From positions 1 to 7,643 of the forward strand of contig RFIU01000083.1 in NCBI GenBank assembly GCA_003695555.1: DNA of 7,643 nt, written 5' to 3'. The translations under genes were made by a program, and so were the position numbers. The stretch is from Alphaproteobacteria bacterium (GTDB lineage: Bacteria; Pseudomonadota; Alphaproteobacteria; Sphingomonadales; Rhodothalassiaceae). Shown here piece by piece: positions 1-5,952 of this stretch; within the stretch, counting starts at the first letter, position 1, and each line of letters begins with the position of its first letter. The notes beneath the pieces are model-generated. The model was not told the DNA's origin, ran no database searches, and worked only from the letters and a program-made list of their open reading frames with translations.

Positions 1-316
1 CCTGTTCAACCGCCTGAGCCGCAAGGACATGGTCGGCATCGTCGATATCCAGCTGAAACGGCTGGAGAAACTGCTGGCTGAGCGCAAGATCACCATCGAG
101 GTAGACGAAAAGGCGAAGGCCTGGCTCGCCAACCGCGGCTATGATCCGGTCTATGGCGCGCGGCCCTTGAAGCGGGTGATCCAGACGCATCTCCAGAACC
201 CGCTGGCGACGATGATCCTCGAAGGCAAGGTCCAGGAGGGCGATACCGTTCTGGTCTCGACCAGCGAGGATGGTGCGCTGACCATCAATGGCGAGCCGGT
301 CGAGGGCTCGCGCTGA
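1..316 (+). CDS. clpB: ClpB disaggregase, C-terminal fragment (5' end outside window)
   Basis: This is the last 104 codons of the ATP-dependent chaperone ClpB (Hsp104 family), a cytoplasmic hexamer that works with DnaK to pull polypeptides out of aggregates. The first complete codon is at base 2 and there is no start in this frame before the window edge, so the gene is 5'-truncated only by the window. The visible part is the C-terminal small domain (D2-small) of the second AAA+ module. It opens with an LFNRLS segment and IVDIQLKRL (residues 13-21), followed by GYDPVYGARPLKR (46-58), which holds the sensor-2 GAR arginine that contacts nucleotide in D2. The tail after the core (EPVEGSR) is short, as usual. 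ClpA and ClpC share this domain, but the wording of the GYDPVYGARPLKR block and the ending fit ClpB best. The sigma-like gene follows after 88 bases on the same strand. Confidence 0.94.
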   Translation, partial: LFNRLSRKDMVGIVDIQLKRLEKLLAERKITIEVDEKAKAWLANRGYDPVYGARPLKRVIQTHLQNPLATMILEGKVQEGDTVLVSTSEDGALTINGEPVEGSR

Positions 317-329
317 CACGCCCGGATAC

Positions 330-363
330 CGGCGGGAAGCGGGACCACCCCGACTTCCCGCCG
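330..363 (+). other. Strong intercistronic hairpin between clpB and the sigma gene
   Basis: A perfect 10-base inverted repeat (330-339 CGGCGGGAAG pairing with 354-363) encloses a second 4-bp stem (340-343 CGGG with 349-352) with a 5-base loop, so 14 base pairs are interrupted only by an unpaired A at 353. It begins 13 bases after the clpB stop. No T-run follows on the + strand. It could be a terminator of a type lacking a U-tract, a 3'-end stabiliser for clpB mRNA, or an RNA processing point that separates clpB from the sigma gene. The sequence alone does not decide. Confidence 0.6.
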
Positions 364-383
364 CCGGAGCGAGCGGTCGGACC

Positions 384-396
384 GAAGGAAGGGAAG
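384..396 (+). promoter_or_regulatory. Ribosome-binding site fixing the sigma gene start
   Basis: The purine tract GAAGGAAGGGAAG ends 8 bases before ATG 405 and contains Shine-Dalgarno-like AAGGAAGG. The open frame runs back to an ATG at 288 inside clpB, but that codon has no such tract, so 405 is the supported start. Confidence 0.7.
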
Positions 397-404
397 AAGC
401 GACG

Positions 405-1097
405 ATGGTCGAAGAACGCAAACATGAAGTGAAGACCGACGAAGCGCGAATGGTGGCAGAACAGGCATGGCGGAAGGTCGTTGAGAATGGCGATCGCGAC
501 GGCTATCGCCGGCTTGTCGAGCCGCTTCTTGAAGATCTCGAGCGCCTGGCGCGCCATGAAATCGTCTATCATGTCTGTCTCGGCGATCTCGATGAGGGCT
601 GGATCGACCCGGAAGAGCTGGTCGGCGAGACTCTCTCCCGTGCCTGGCGCCAGCGCCGTCACAAGCCGGAGGTCCTGTCGCTGAAGGCCTGGCTTGCGGC
701 CGTCCTGTTGCGTACGGCCGACGACATTGCGGCGAAGCGGCGGCGGACCCTTCAGGTCGAGGAGGCCGTCTCGCTCGAAGATCCGGCACCCGAACCACCG
801 ATCTATGACGACGACGAGGAATTCTGGGAGTGGTACCAGCCCGACGACTATACGAAATGGGAAGACGTGCTGGCCGATGACATGGCGACACCGGAGGAAC
901 TCGCCATCCTCCTCGAATCGCGCGAGAGCGAGCGACTCCCGGCACTCCAGCAACGCGCCCTGGTGCTGCATGACGAACAGCGTCTGCCGCTGCGCGAAGT
1001 GGCGGTGATCCTGCGCCTTTCCGTCGCCGAGACCCGCAATGTGCTGCGCGAGGCGCGTGCCAACATCCAGGCCCTGGCGCAGCGGTCGTCGGCGTGA
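405..1097 (+). CDS. Divergent ECF-like sigma-70 family sigma factor
   Basis: A 230-residue protein with the two-domain plan of ECF sigma factors, which direct RNA polymerase to particular promoters. Region 2 lies at about 34-113 and includes DPEELVGETLSRAWR (68-82), matching the D-x-E-D-L-x-Q-E-T-F-x-R-A-W core-binding pattern of sigma-2. Region 4 lies at about 176-226: LPALQQRALVLHDEQRLP, then REVAVILRLSVAETRNVLRE, a helix-turn-helix of sigma-4 type ending in a basic REAR. The linker (about 119-160) is long, acidic and aromatic, with DDDEEFWEWYQPDD at 135-148. The usual helix residues are weakened in places (VGET for VQET), so it may be a specialised or regulatory member. No anti-sigma gene is next to it: clpB lies upstream and the downstream gene is on the other strand. 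It may be co-transcribed with clpB, subject to the hairpin at 330-363. Assignment to the sigma-70 superfamily is fairly secure; the subgroup and regulon are unknown. Confidence 0.78.
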   Translation: MVEERKHEVKTDEARMVAEQAWRKVVENGDRDGYRRLVEPLLEDLERLARHEIVYHVCLGDLDEGWIDPEELVGETLSRAWRQRRHKPEVLSLKAWLAAVLLRTADDIAAKRRRTLQVEEAVSLEDPAPEPPIYDDDEEFWEWYQPDDYTKWEDVLADDMATPEELAILLESRESERLPALQQRALVLHDEQRLPLREVAVILRLSVAETRNVLREARANIQALAQRSSA

Positions 1098-1106
1098 AGA
1101 ACGCCG
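1090..1106 (+). terminator. Small hairpin over the sigma gene stop codon
   Basis: CGGCGT (1090-1095) pairs perfectly with ACGCCG (1101-1106) around the 5-base loop GAAGA, and the TGA stop (1095-1097) sits at the top of the stem. There is no T-run after it, so termination is only a possibility. A 6-bp stem can also arise by chance in DNA this rich in GC. Confidence 0.3.
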
Positions 1107-1142
1107 TGATCGGCTGCGTCGGACAAGAAGTAAGTGGGGCTT

Positions 1143-1177
1143 GCCGGGAGAAAGACACGCCCTTTCGCTGTTCCCGC
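1143..1177. terminator. Candidate bidirectional terminator between convergent genes
   Basis: In the 95-base gap between the convergent sigma and nucleotidyltransferase genes, GGGA-GAAAG (1146-1154) can pair with CTTTC (1162-1166) and TCCC (1172-1175). The loop has 7 bases and GCTGT is bulged on the right arm; a further GC pair (1143-1144 with 1176-1177) extends it. Neither strand has a clear T-tract, so the call rests on position and pairing. Confidence 0.33.
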
Positions 1178-1192
1178 CACCCGGTACCGTGC

Positions 1193-2248
1193 TTACGAAG
1201 TGACGAAGGTGTCTTCGAAGTCGGCCCGGGCGCGATCGAAGTCTTCCGGCCGGCCGATGTCGTGCCAGTATTCGTGAATCGGAAAGACGGCGAGCTTCTC
1301 GCCCTCCTCGATCAATGACTGCAGCAGATCCGGCATGTCGAAATAGCGACCCTTCGGCACCCGCGCGACGACCTCGGGCTCGAGCACATAGATGCCGGCA
1401 TTGATGAAGAACTGCTGAACCGGCTTTTCGGCGATCTCCAGCGCCCGGTCGCCATCGACACTGACCGTGCCGAAGGGCACCTGATAGCCGTATTCGCGCA
1501 CGCACATCGTCGCCCGGCCACCGCGTTCCCGGTGAAAGGCCATCAGCGCTTCGAAATTCACCCGTGTCAGGATATCGCCATTCATGACCAGCAGCGGATG
1601 CTCGAGCGGCTCATCGAGCAGGCTCAAGGGGCCGGCGGTTCCAAGTCGCTGATCCTCGCGAAGATAGCCGATCTCGACCCCGAAACGGCTGCCGTCGCCG
1701 AAATGCCGTTCGATCATCTCGGCGCGATAATTGACCGAGATGCGGAAGCGGTGAAAGCCGCTGCCGGCGATCGAGGTGAGGATCGTTTCGAGAATCGGCC
1801 GCGGCCCGACCTTCAAGAGCGGTTTCGGCGCCCGTTTGGTCAGCGGGCCGAGCCGGGTTCCAAGACCGCCGGCCATCAGCACCACGAGATTGTCGTGAAC
1901 GGGACGCTCCATCAGATCCCGCAAGGTGTCCATGCCGACGATCCGTCCCTCGCGCGTGACGATCGGCAACTGATAGAGCTTGCGCGCGTCCATCAGGCGA
2001 CGACGTTCGTCGCGATCGTCATTGATATCGGCGGTGACGGGATCGCGGGTCATCACCTCGTTTACCGGGGTATCGAGAGGCAGATGGCGCAGCAGCGCAC
2101 GGCGCATGTCACCGTCGGTGACGACGCCGAGCAGACGATCGTCGCGATCCGCGACCAGCGCGATGCGTTCGGCGCCCTGATCGATGACCCGCATCGTCTC
2201 TTCGAGCGTCGCTTCGGGCCCCACGACGATCTTTCGCCAGTCGCGCAT
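1193..2248 (-). CDS. Sugar-1-phosphate nucleotidyltransferase with N-terminal CBS pair (PtmE-like)
   Basis: A 351-residue enzyme expected to join a nucleoside triphosphate and a sugar 1-phosphate into an NDP-sugar, releasing pyrophosphate. Two CBS domains lie at about 1-58 and 64-118 (RLLGVVTDGDMRRALL at 38-53; LPIVTREGRIVGM at 94-106) and probably sense a nucleotide. The catalytic Rossmann domain fills 120-345: AGGLGTRL (126-133) for the phosphates, the KP lysine (142-143), GTAGPL (203-208), NGD (223-225) with the metal-binding Asp, EKP (274-276), NAGIYVLEP (283-291) and WHDIGRPEDF (328-337). The same CBS-plus-transferase arrangement occurs in Campylobacter PtmE, a glucosamine-1-phosphate guanylyltransferase of legionaminic acid synthesis, and in uncharacterised surface-glycan loci. 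The substrate here cannot be read from sequence. ATG 2248 has GGGAAGGGAA about 12 bases upstream. No sugar-modifying neighbour is present, so the gene stands alone; 150 bases separate it from sufE on the same strand. Confidence 0.88.
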   Translation of the reverse strand: MRDWRKIVVGPEATLEETMRVIDQGAERIALVADRDDRLLGVVTDGDMRRALLRHLPLDTPVNEVMTRDPVTADINDDRDERRRLMDARKLYQLPIVTREGRIVGMDTLRDLMERPVHDNLVVLMAGGLGTRLGPLTKRAPKPLLKVGPRPILETILTSIAGSGFHRFRISVNYRAEMIERHFGDGSRFGVEIGYLREDQRLGTAGPLSLLDEPLEHPLLVMNGDILTRVNFEALMAFHRERGGRATMCVREYGYQVPFGTVSVDGDRALEIAEKPVQQFFINAGIYVLEPEVVARVPKGRYFDMPDLLQSLIEEGEKLAVFPIHEYWHDIGRPEDFDRARADFEDTFVTS

Positions 2249-2330
2249 TGCTCAGAAGTTCCCTTCCCGATCCCCTCGCCGGTCCGCGCACCGACGGGGA
2301 TGAACCGATCCGCCTCACTCTCGGCGAACA

Positions 2331-2348
2331 TGGTTAGGATTTGGTTAG
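2331..2348 (-). promoter_or_regulatory. CtrA-like direct repeat upstream of the nucleotidyltransferase gene
   Basis: The gap 2249-2398 has no gene. On the minus strand it carries CTAACCA twice (2348-2342 and 2337-2331) with starts 11 bases apart, giving CTAA-N7-CTAA with CC after each half. The alphaproteobacterial cell-cycle regulator CtrA binds TTAA-N7-TTAA, often with TTAACC halves, so each half differs by one base. The repeat lies about 80 bases before ATG 2248 in a locally AT-richer patch, where a promoter would be expected. The same gap has three AGACGG copies on the + strand (2362, 2377, 2387) and an imperfect stem around 2273-2301. No convincing -10/-35 pair was found. Confidence 0.35.
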
Positions 2349-2398
2349 CAAAGGAAGAGAAAGACGGCGTTGCCACAGACGGACGAAGACGGCCGGCG

Positions 2399-2878
2399 CT
2401 AGGATTCATCCTTGGCTGCGCGGGCGATCGCTGCGATGCGGGCGAGCATCGAATGCAGACCATTGGCGCGCATCGGGGAAAGATGCTGTTCGAGGCCGAA
2501 TTCGGCGAGGATGGCACGCGCGTCGATGGCCAGTATTTCTTCCGGTCGGCGACCCGAAAAGATCAGCAGCATCAATGCCACCAGGCCCTTGACCAGATGG
2601 GCGTCCGAATCGCCCAGCAGATGGATGCGCCCGGACCCGTCTCGACGGGCGACGAGCCAGACCTTGGAGGTACAGCCGCGCACCCGATTGGCCTCGTCAT
2701 GGGCTTCCTCGGGCAGCGGGGGAAGCTGCCGCCCGAGATCGATCAGATACTGGAAGCGATCTTCCCAATCGTCGAGCAGGGCAAAGGTTTCGCGCACGTC
2801 ATCAAGCGTCGTGCCGTCGGCCAGCGCAAAAGGCGCCGCATTTTCTTCGCTCTTGATCTTGTCGGCCTGCTGTTCCAT
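2399..2878 (-). CDS. sufE: SufE family cysteine-desulfurase sulfur acceptor
   Basis: A 159-residue SufE protein. SufE takes persulfide sulfur from the cysteine desulfurase SufS and passes it to the SufBCD scaffold for Fe-S cluster assembly in the cytoplasm. The acceptor cysteine is Cys69 in NRVRGCTSKVWL (64-75), the most conserved segment of the family. Other matches are the N-terminal LLDDWEDRFQYLIDLGRQLP (34-53), VKGLVALMLLIFSG (96-109) and the C-terminal LSPMRANGLHSML (133-145). The length slightly exceeds the roughly 140 residues of E. coli SufE through an N-terminal polar lead. ATG 2878 was chosen because GAGAAGG lies 9 bases upstream and the family fold begins shortly after. The frame stays open to 3010, but the extra sequence is Arg-rich and unlike SufE. 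No other suf gene is nearby. CsdE is a close paralogue, but no csdA is adjacent. Confidence 0.92.
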   Translation of the reverse strand: MEQQADKIKSEENAAPFALADGTTLDDVRETFALLDDWEDRFQYLIDLGRQLPPLPEEAHDEANRVRGCTSKVWLVARRDGSGRIHLLGDSDAHLVKGLVALMLLIFSGRRPEEILAIDARAILAEFGLEQHLSPMRANGLHSMLARIAAIARAAKDES

Positions 2879-2939
2879 CGCTTGGGGCCTTCTCGCCGTT
2901 CCCGGTTGACGGATCTTCTCCGTTCGCAGGTGCCTGAGG

Positions 2940-2968
2940 GATGTGGCGCCCATGGCCGTCATTGTCAA
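2940..2968 (-). promoter_or_regulatory. Possible sufE promoter in the divergent gap
   Basis: On the minus strand TTGACA (2968-2963) is a perfect sigma-70 -35 hexamer. Seventeen bases later CACATC (2945-2940) is a poor -10, matching only two positions of TATAAT. It would start transcripts near 2933, about 55 bases before sufE. The rest of the 2879-3101 gap holds a 5-bp inverted repeat with a 5-base loop (2909-2923) and the MFS gene ribosome-binding tract. No promoter for the MFS gene could be picked out. Confidence 0.3.
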
Positions 2969-3082
2969 TGCGGGCGAAGAACAGCGGCAGCAGTGGGCGA
3001 GGAAGAACACGAGCAGGAAAGGAAACGTCGATTTGCGTGATCAGTCGGAATTCATCACCGCCGCAGAGAGGGTCGGCAATCC

Positions 3083-3091
3083 GAAGGAAGG
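3083..3091 (+). promoter_or_regulatory. Ribosome-binding site favouring the GTG start of the MFS gene
   Basis: GAAGGAAGG ends 10 bases before GTG 3102 and is the best Shine-Dalgarno-like sequence in the frame. The alternative ATG codons at 2943 and 2952 have only GAGGGATG-type context and would add about 50 polar residues with no counterpart in the transporter fold. Confidence 0.55.
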
Positions 3092-3101
3092 CGAAGAGAG
3101 C

Positions 3102-4481
3102 GTGAAAGCCCCGACGCATGATGCGCCATCGTCTTCCCCGGCAAGCGCACCGCCCCCTTTCCCGTCACCGGCAAGGGCCTGGTATGCGGTCGGTCTGTTG
3201 CTCGCGATCTATACGCTGTCCTTCATCGACCGTCAGATTCTCGCCCTGCTCGTCGGGCCGATCAAGCGCGATCTGGTGCTCAGCGACTTTGAATTCTCGC
3301 TGTTGTCAGGCTTCGCCTTCGCCATCTTCTACACCTTCTTCGGATTGCCATTCGCGCGCTATGCCGACCGCGGGTCTCGGCGCGGTCTTGTGATGTTCGG
3401 AGTCCTGTTCTGGTCACTTGCTACTGCCGCCTGCGGTCTGGCGCGCAATTTCGCGCAACTCTTTCTTGCCCGGGTCGGAGTCGGCATCGGGGAAGCGACG
3501 CTGACCCCGGCCGCCAATTCGCTGATCGCCGACTGTTTTCCGCCCGAACGCCTCGGGCGGGCGCTCGCCGTCTATTCGCTCGGCATTCCGATCGGTTCGG
3601 CAATGGCCTTCATCATGGGCGGCGCGGTGGTTGATCTGGTATCTTCCCTGCCCCCTTGGGATCTTCCCCTCATCGGTTCCCTGCATGGCTGGCAGATCGC
3701 CTTCGTCATCGTCGGCCTGCCCGGTCTCGTCTTCGCGGCTCTGATGCTCACGGTCAAGGAACCCTACCGCCGGGGACGCCTGCGCAATGCCGACGGCACG
3801 CACCATTCGATTCCCTTGCGGGAGGTAGTGCGTTTTGTGCGCGGACGTCTGCGCATCTACGGACCGCTGTTCTTCGGGGCTTCGCTGCTCTCGATGCTCG
3901 GTTACGGTGGAACGCTGTGGATGATCGCCTTCTTCCAGCGCGCGCACGCGATGAGCGCAGGCGATGCCGGTTACGTCTTCGGCATCATTCTCGCCGTCTT
4001 CGGTACCGCCGGGATTCTTGCCGGCGGAGCGACCGCCGATCGCTGGCTGGGGCGAGGGCGACTCGATGCGCATCTGCGGCTGCTGCTCTTCGGCACGCTA
4101 GCCGGACTTCCCTTCGCGATTGCCTGGCCGCTGGTCCCGGACCTTGCGCCGGCGATCGGTCTGCTGGCGCTCTCGACCTTCTTTTCGAACCTGCCCTGGG
4201 GCACCGCCTATGCCGCGATCGCGGCGATCACCCCGAACGAGATGCGCGGCCAGATGGCTGCCCTTTATCTCTTCATCGTCAATCTGATCGGCCTCGGCGC
4301 CGGTCCTACCGTCATCGCCCTCTTTACCGACCGCCTGTTCGGTGCGGAGAGTGCCTTGCCGTACTCGCTCGCCACCGCCAGCGCCGTCATCGCGCCGCTT
4401 GCCGCCCTGCTGTTCGCGCTCGGGCGGCGACCTTTCGCCGAAGCGATGGCGGCGGCACGTCGCAATGCCGTCGCCGGATGA
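3102..4481 (+). CDS. MFS transporter, Spinster-like
   Basis: A 459-residue inner-membrane carrier of the major facilitator superfamily, moving a solute by coupling to an ion gradient or by facilitated exchange. After a Pro/Ser/Ala-rich, low-complexity N-terminus (1-25), about 12 hydrophobic segments follow. The first carries YTLSFIDRQILALLVGPIK (37-55), a segment typical of bacterial Spinster-like MFS members. The loop between helices 2 and 3 has a motif A variant, GLPFARYADRGSRR (81-94), with conserved Asp89. Helix 4 starts with ARVGVGIGEA (123-132), including the motif B arginine. A hydrophilic central loop (about 219-252) separates the halves. GTG 3102 is preferred for its ribosome-binding site and because it gives a normal family length; ATG 2943 would give 512 residues. 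The substrate is unknown: sphingolipids and steroids are known or proposed for some relatives. It diverges from sufE and converges on the DUF1178 gene. Confidence 0.88.
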   Translation: MKAPTHDAPSSSPASAPPPFPSPARAWYAVGLLLAIYTLSFIDRQILALLVGPIKRDLVLSDFEFSLLSGFAFAIFYTFFGLPFARYADRGSRRGLVMFGVLFWSLATAACGLARNFAQLFLARVGVGIGEATLTPAANSLIADCFPPERLGRALAVYSLGIPIGSAMAFIMGGAVVDLVSSLPPWDLPLIGSLHGWQIAFVIVGLPGLVFAALMLTVKEPYRRGRLRNADGTHHSIPLREVVRFVRGRLRIYGPLFFGASLLSMLGYGGTLWMIAFFQRAHAMSAGDAGYVFGIILAVFGTAGILAGGATADRWLGRGRLDAHLRLLLFGTLAGLPFAIAWPLVPDLAPAIGLLALSTFFSNLPWGTAYAAIAAITPNEMRGQMAALYLFIVNLIGLGAGPTVIALFTDRLFGAESALPYSLATASAVIAPLAALLFALGRRPFAEAMAAARRNAVAG

Positions 4482-4489
4482 CGGGAAAG

Positions 4490-4516
4490 CCGAAGGATCA
4501 GGCGTCCGTCTTTCGG
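4490..4516 (+). terminator. Candidate terminator of the MFS gene, inside the opposing stop region
   Basis: CCGAAGGA (4490-4497) pairs with TCTTTCGG (4509-4516) in + strand RNA as an 8-bp stem with one G-U pair and an 11-base loop. It starts 9 bases after the MFS stop and overlaps the last codons and stop of the convergent DUF1178 gene. No T-tract follows. Confidence 0.3.
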
Positions 4517-5010
4517 ATACCGGGCAGCGGCAGGATCTCGATGCCTTCCTCGACAAGCGCGCGTGCCTCTTCCCGGCTCGTCTCGCCATAGATGCCATGG
4601 GGCTCGGTTTCGCCGTAATGGATCCGGCGTGCCTCCTCAGCAAAGCGGGAACCCACATAGTCGCAGTGCTTTTCCACCTCGGCGCGCAGATTGCGGATCA
4701 GCGAGACCACTTCGCGCTCCACTCCCATCGCCTGCGCCACTTCGGCGCGGCGACGCTCCGGCAGCGGCGATTGCGCCCCTGTCCCCGTCCTGGAATCCTC
4801 GTTACGCGATGAAGGCGCATCGCAAGTCGCCGCCTTGCGACTGACACCCCGCGCGACCTGCGGAGCGGAAGGGCGCTTCTCGATCTCGAGCGAGCCGCAT
4901 TCGGGACATGAGACGAGATCGCGACCACGCTGCGTCTCATAATCCTCCAACGAGCGAAACCAGCCTTCGAACAGGTGCCCGCCGGCGCATCTGAGCGTGA
5001 AGATCACCAT
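4498..5010 (-). CDS. DUF1178 family protein, zinc-ribbon-like N-terminus
   Basis: A 170-residue cytoplasmic protein of the DUF1178 family, whose biochemical role I do not know to be established. The N-terminus has the family start, MVIFTLRCAGGHLFEGWFRS (1-20), with Cys8 and His12, then CPEC (35-38). The Cys8 and Cys35-x2-Cys38 pattern suggests metal binding, as in rubredoxin-like knuckles. A low-complexity, poorly conserved stretch (about 50-95) separates this from the C-terminal block: EVEKHCDYVGSRFAEEARRI (111-130), HYGETEPHGIYGETS (131-145) and a closing EEGIEILPLPG. Length is normal for the family. It is the last gene of the leftward run, 55 bases after the amidase gene, and this placement next to glutaredoxin and Nit suggests a link to thiol or metabolite repair. 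The ribosome-binding region is unusual (see the repeat at 5012-5029). The family call is firm; the function is open. Confidence 0.88.
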   Translation of the reverse strand: MVIFTLRCAGGHLFEGWFRSLEDYETQRGRDLVSCPECGSLEIEKRPSAPQVARGVSRKAATCDAPSSRNEDSRTGTGAQSPLPERRRAEVAQAMGVEREVVSLIRNLRAEVEKHCDYVGSRFAEEARRIHYGETEPHGIYGETSREEARALVEEGIEILPLPGIRKTDA

Positions 5011-5011
5011 T

Positions 5012-5029
5012 GCCTGTGCCTGTCCCTGT
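5012..5029 (-). repeat. Three-unit hexamer repeat in the DUF1178 ribosome-binding region
   Basis: Read on the minus strand, ACAGGG ACAGGC ACAGGC stands one base before ATG 5010, with a partial unit AGG just upstream. Each unit supplies an AGG, the core of a weak Shine-Dalgarno, so several weak sites replace a single strong one. Confidence 0.6.
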
Positions 5030-5065
5030 CCTGCCGTTCCATGCTCGTGCCGTGTCGACGATCGC

Positions 5066-5920
5066 TCAGCATTCCGAGGTCGCGCCCGCCTCCTTCACCA
5101 CCACCACGAATTCGCGGCCGTGGTCAAGGGCGGGAATGCGACGCCGGGCGTCCGCTACTGCTTTCGGGTCGATCTCGACGATCAGAGCGCCCGGCTCGTC
5201 GATGCGTTCTCCCAGCACCTCGCCCCATGGAGACACGATGAGCGAATGGCCGAAGGTTTCGCGGCCATCCTGATGCCGGCCGGTCTGGGCGGCGGCGATG
5301 ACGAAAGATCCCGTCTCGATCGCACGGGCCCGCAGCAGCGCATGCCAGTGCGCCCGGCCCGTCGGGCGCGTGAAGGCGGCCGGAACCGTAAGAATCCCGG
5401 CCCCGGCCATCGCCAGGGCGCGGTAAAGCGCGGGAAAGCGCAGATCGTAGCAGACACTCAGTCCCACTCGCCCCGCCGGTGTCGCCGCCACCACCGCCTG
5501 CCGGCCGGGGCGAAACAGCCCGGATTCGTGGTAGATTTCGCCGTCACCCAGATCGACATCGAAAAGGTGAATCTTGTCATAGCGCGCAAGCTCGCGCCCA
5601 TCGGGGCCGAAGACCACCGAGCGATTGAAGGCCCGCATCCCGTCGCGGTCGAGCACCGGAATCGAACCGACGACAAGAGTGATCGCAAGTTCACCCGCAA
5701 GCGCGGCGAAAGGTGCCGCCATCCGCTCTTCGGGCCATTCGCCAAGACGCTCGAGAAATCGTGACCGCCGACGGTCGAGCAGGGTCGTCATCTCGGGTGT
5801 GACGACCAGCTCGGCACCTGCTGCATGCGCCGAGCGGATCAACGCCGCGGCTTCAGCGATATTGGCGGCCGGATCAAGGCCGCTCGTCATCTGTATCGCC
5901 GCGACGCGCCTGACCGTCAT
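5066..5920 (-). CDS. Carbon-nitrogen hydrolase, Nit1-like (probable deaminated glutathione amidase)
   Basis: A 284-residue nitrilase-superfamily amidase with the Glu-Lys-Cys triad visible: Glu43 in VVTPEM (39-44), Lys116 in RYDKIHLFDVD (113-123), and nucleophile Cys157 in LSVCYDLRFPALYR (154-167). The later block AIETGSFVIAAAQTGRH (200-216), then FGHSLIVSPWGEVL (223-236), is the wording of the Nit1/NitFhit branch. Known members hydrolyse deaminated glutathione, a side product of transaminases, to 2-oxoglutarate and Cys-Gly. An omega-amidase (Nit2) role is the main alternative. ATG 5920 is chosen because VRRVAAIQM begins the fold and GGGAA precedes it by 8 bases. ATG 5950 and TTG 5956 are in frame and nearer the grxC stop, adding 10-12 residues. 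The glutaredoxin gene directly upstream supports a glutathione context, and the two are very likely co-transcribed. Confidence 0.9.
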   Translation of the reverse strand: MTVRRVAAIQMTSGLDPAANIAEAAALIRSAHAAGAELVVTPEMTTLLDRRRSRFLERLGEWPEERMAAPFAALAGELAITLVVGSIPVLDRDGMRAFNRSVVFGPDGRELARYDKIHLFDVDLGDGEIYHESGLFRPGRQAVVAATPAGRVGLSVCYDLRFPALYRALAMAGAGILTVPAAFTRPTGRAHWHALLRARAIETGSFVIAAAQTGRHQDGRETFGHSLIVSPWGEVLGERIDEPGALIVEIDPKAVADARRRIPALDHGREFVVVVKEAGATSEC

Positions 5921-5952
5921 GATATTTTTCCCAGGCACTGCCGGAGCCATTC

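Noticed and set aside
285..1505. Long minus-strand open frame opposite the sigma gene and the end of the nucleotidyltransferase gene
   Set aside because: Arg-rich sequence with no domain pattern; a by-product of high GC opposite two well-supported genes.
2906..2934. TTGACG at 2906 as a -35 for the MFS gene
   Set aside because: The hexamer 17 bases later is GGTGCC, with no resemblance to a -10, and it would lie far from GTG 3102.
1532..3040. 502-codon plus-strand open frame
   Set aside because: It lies antisense to the nucleotidyltransferase and sufE, both with clear catalytic motifs; its own translation resembles no fold.
3656..4591. 311-codon plus-strand frame overlapping the MFS gene
   Set aside because: Very Arg/Ala-rich shadow of the MFS gene in another frame.
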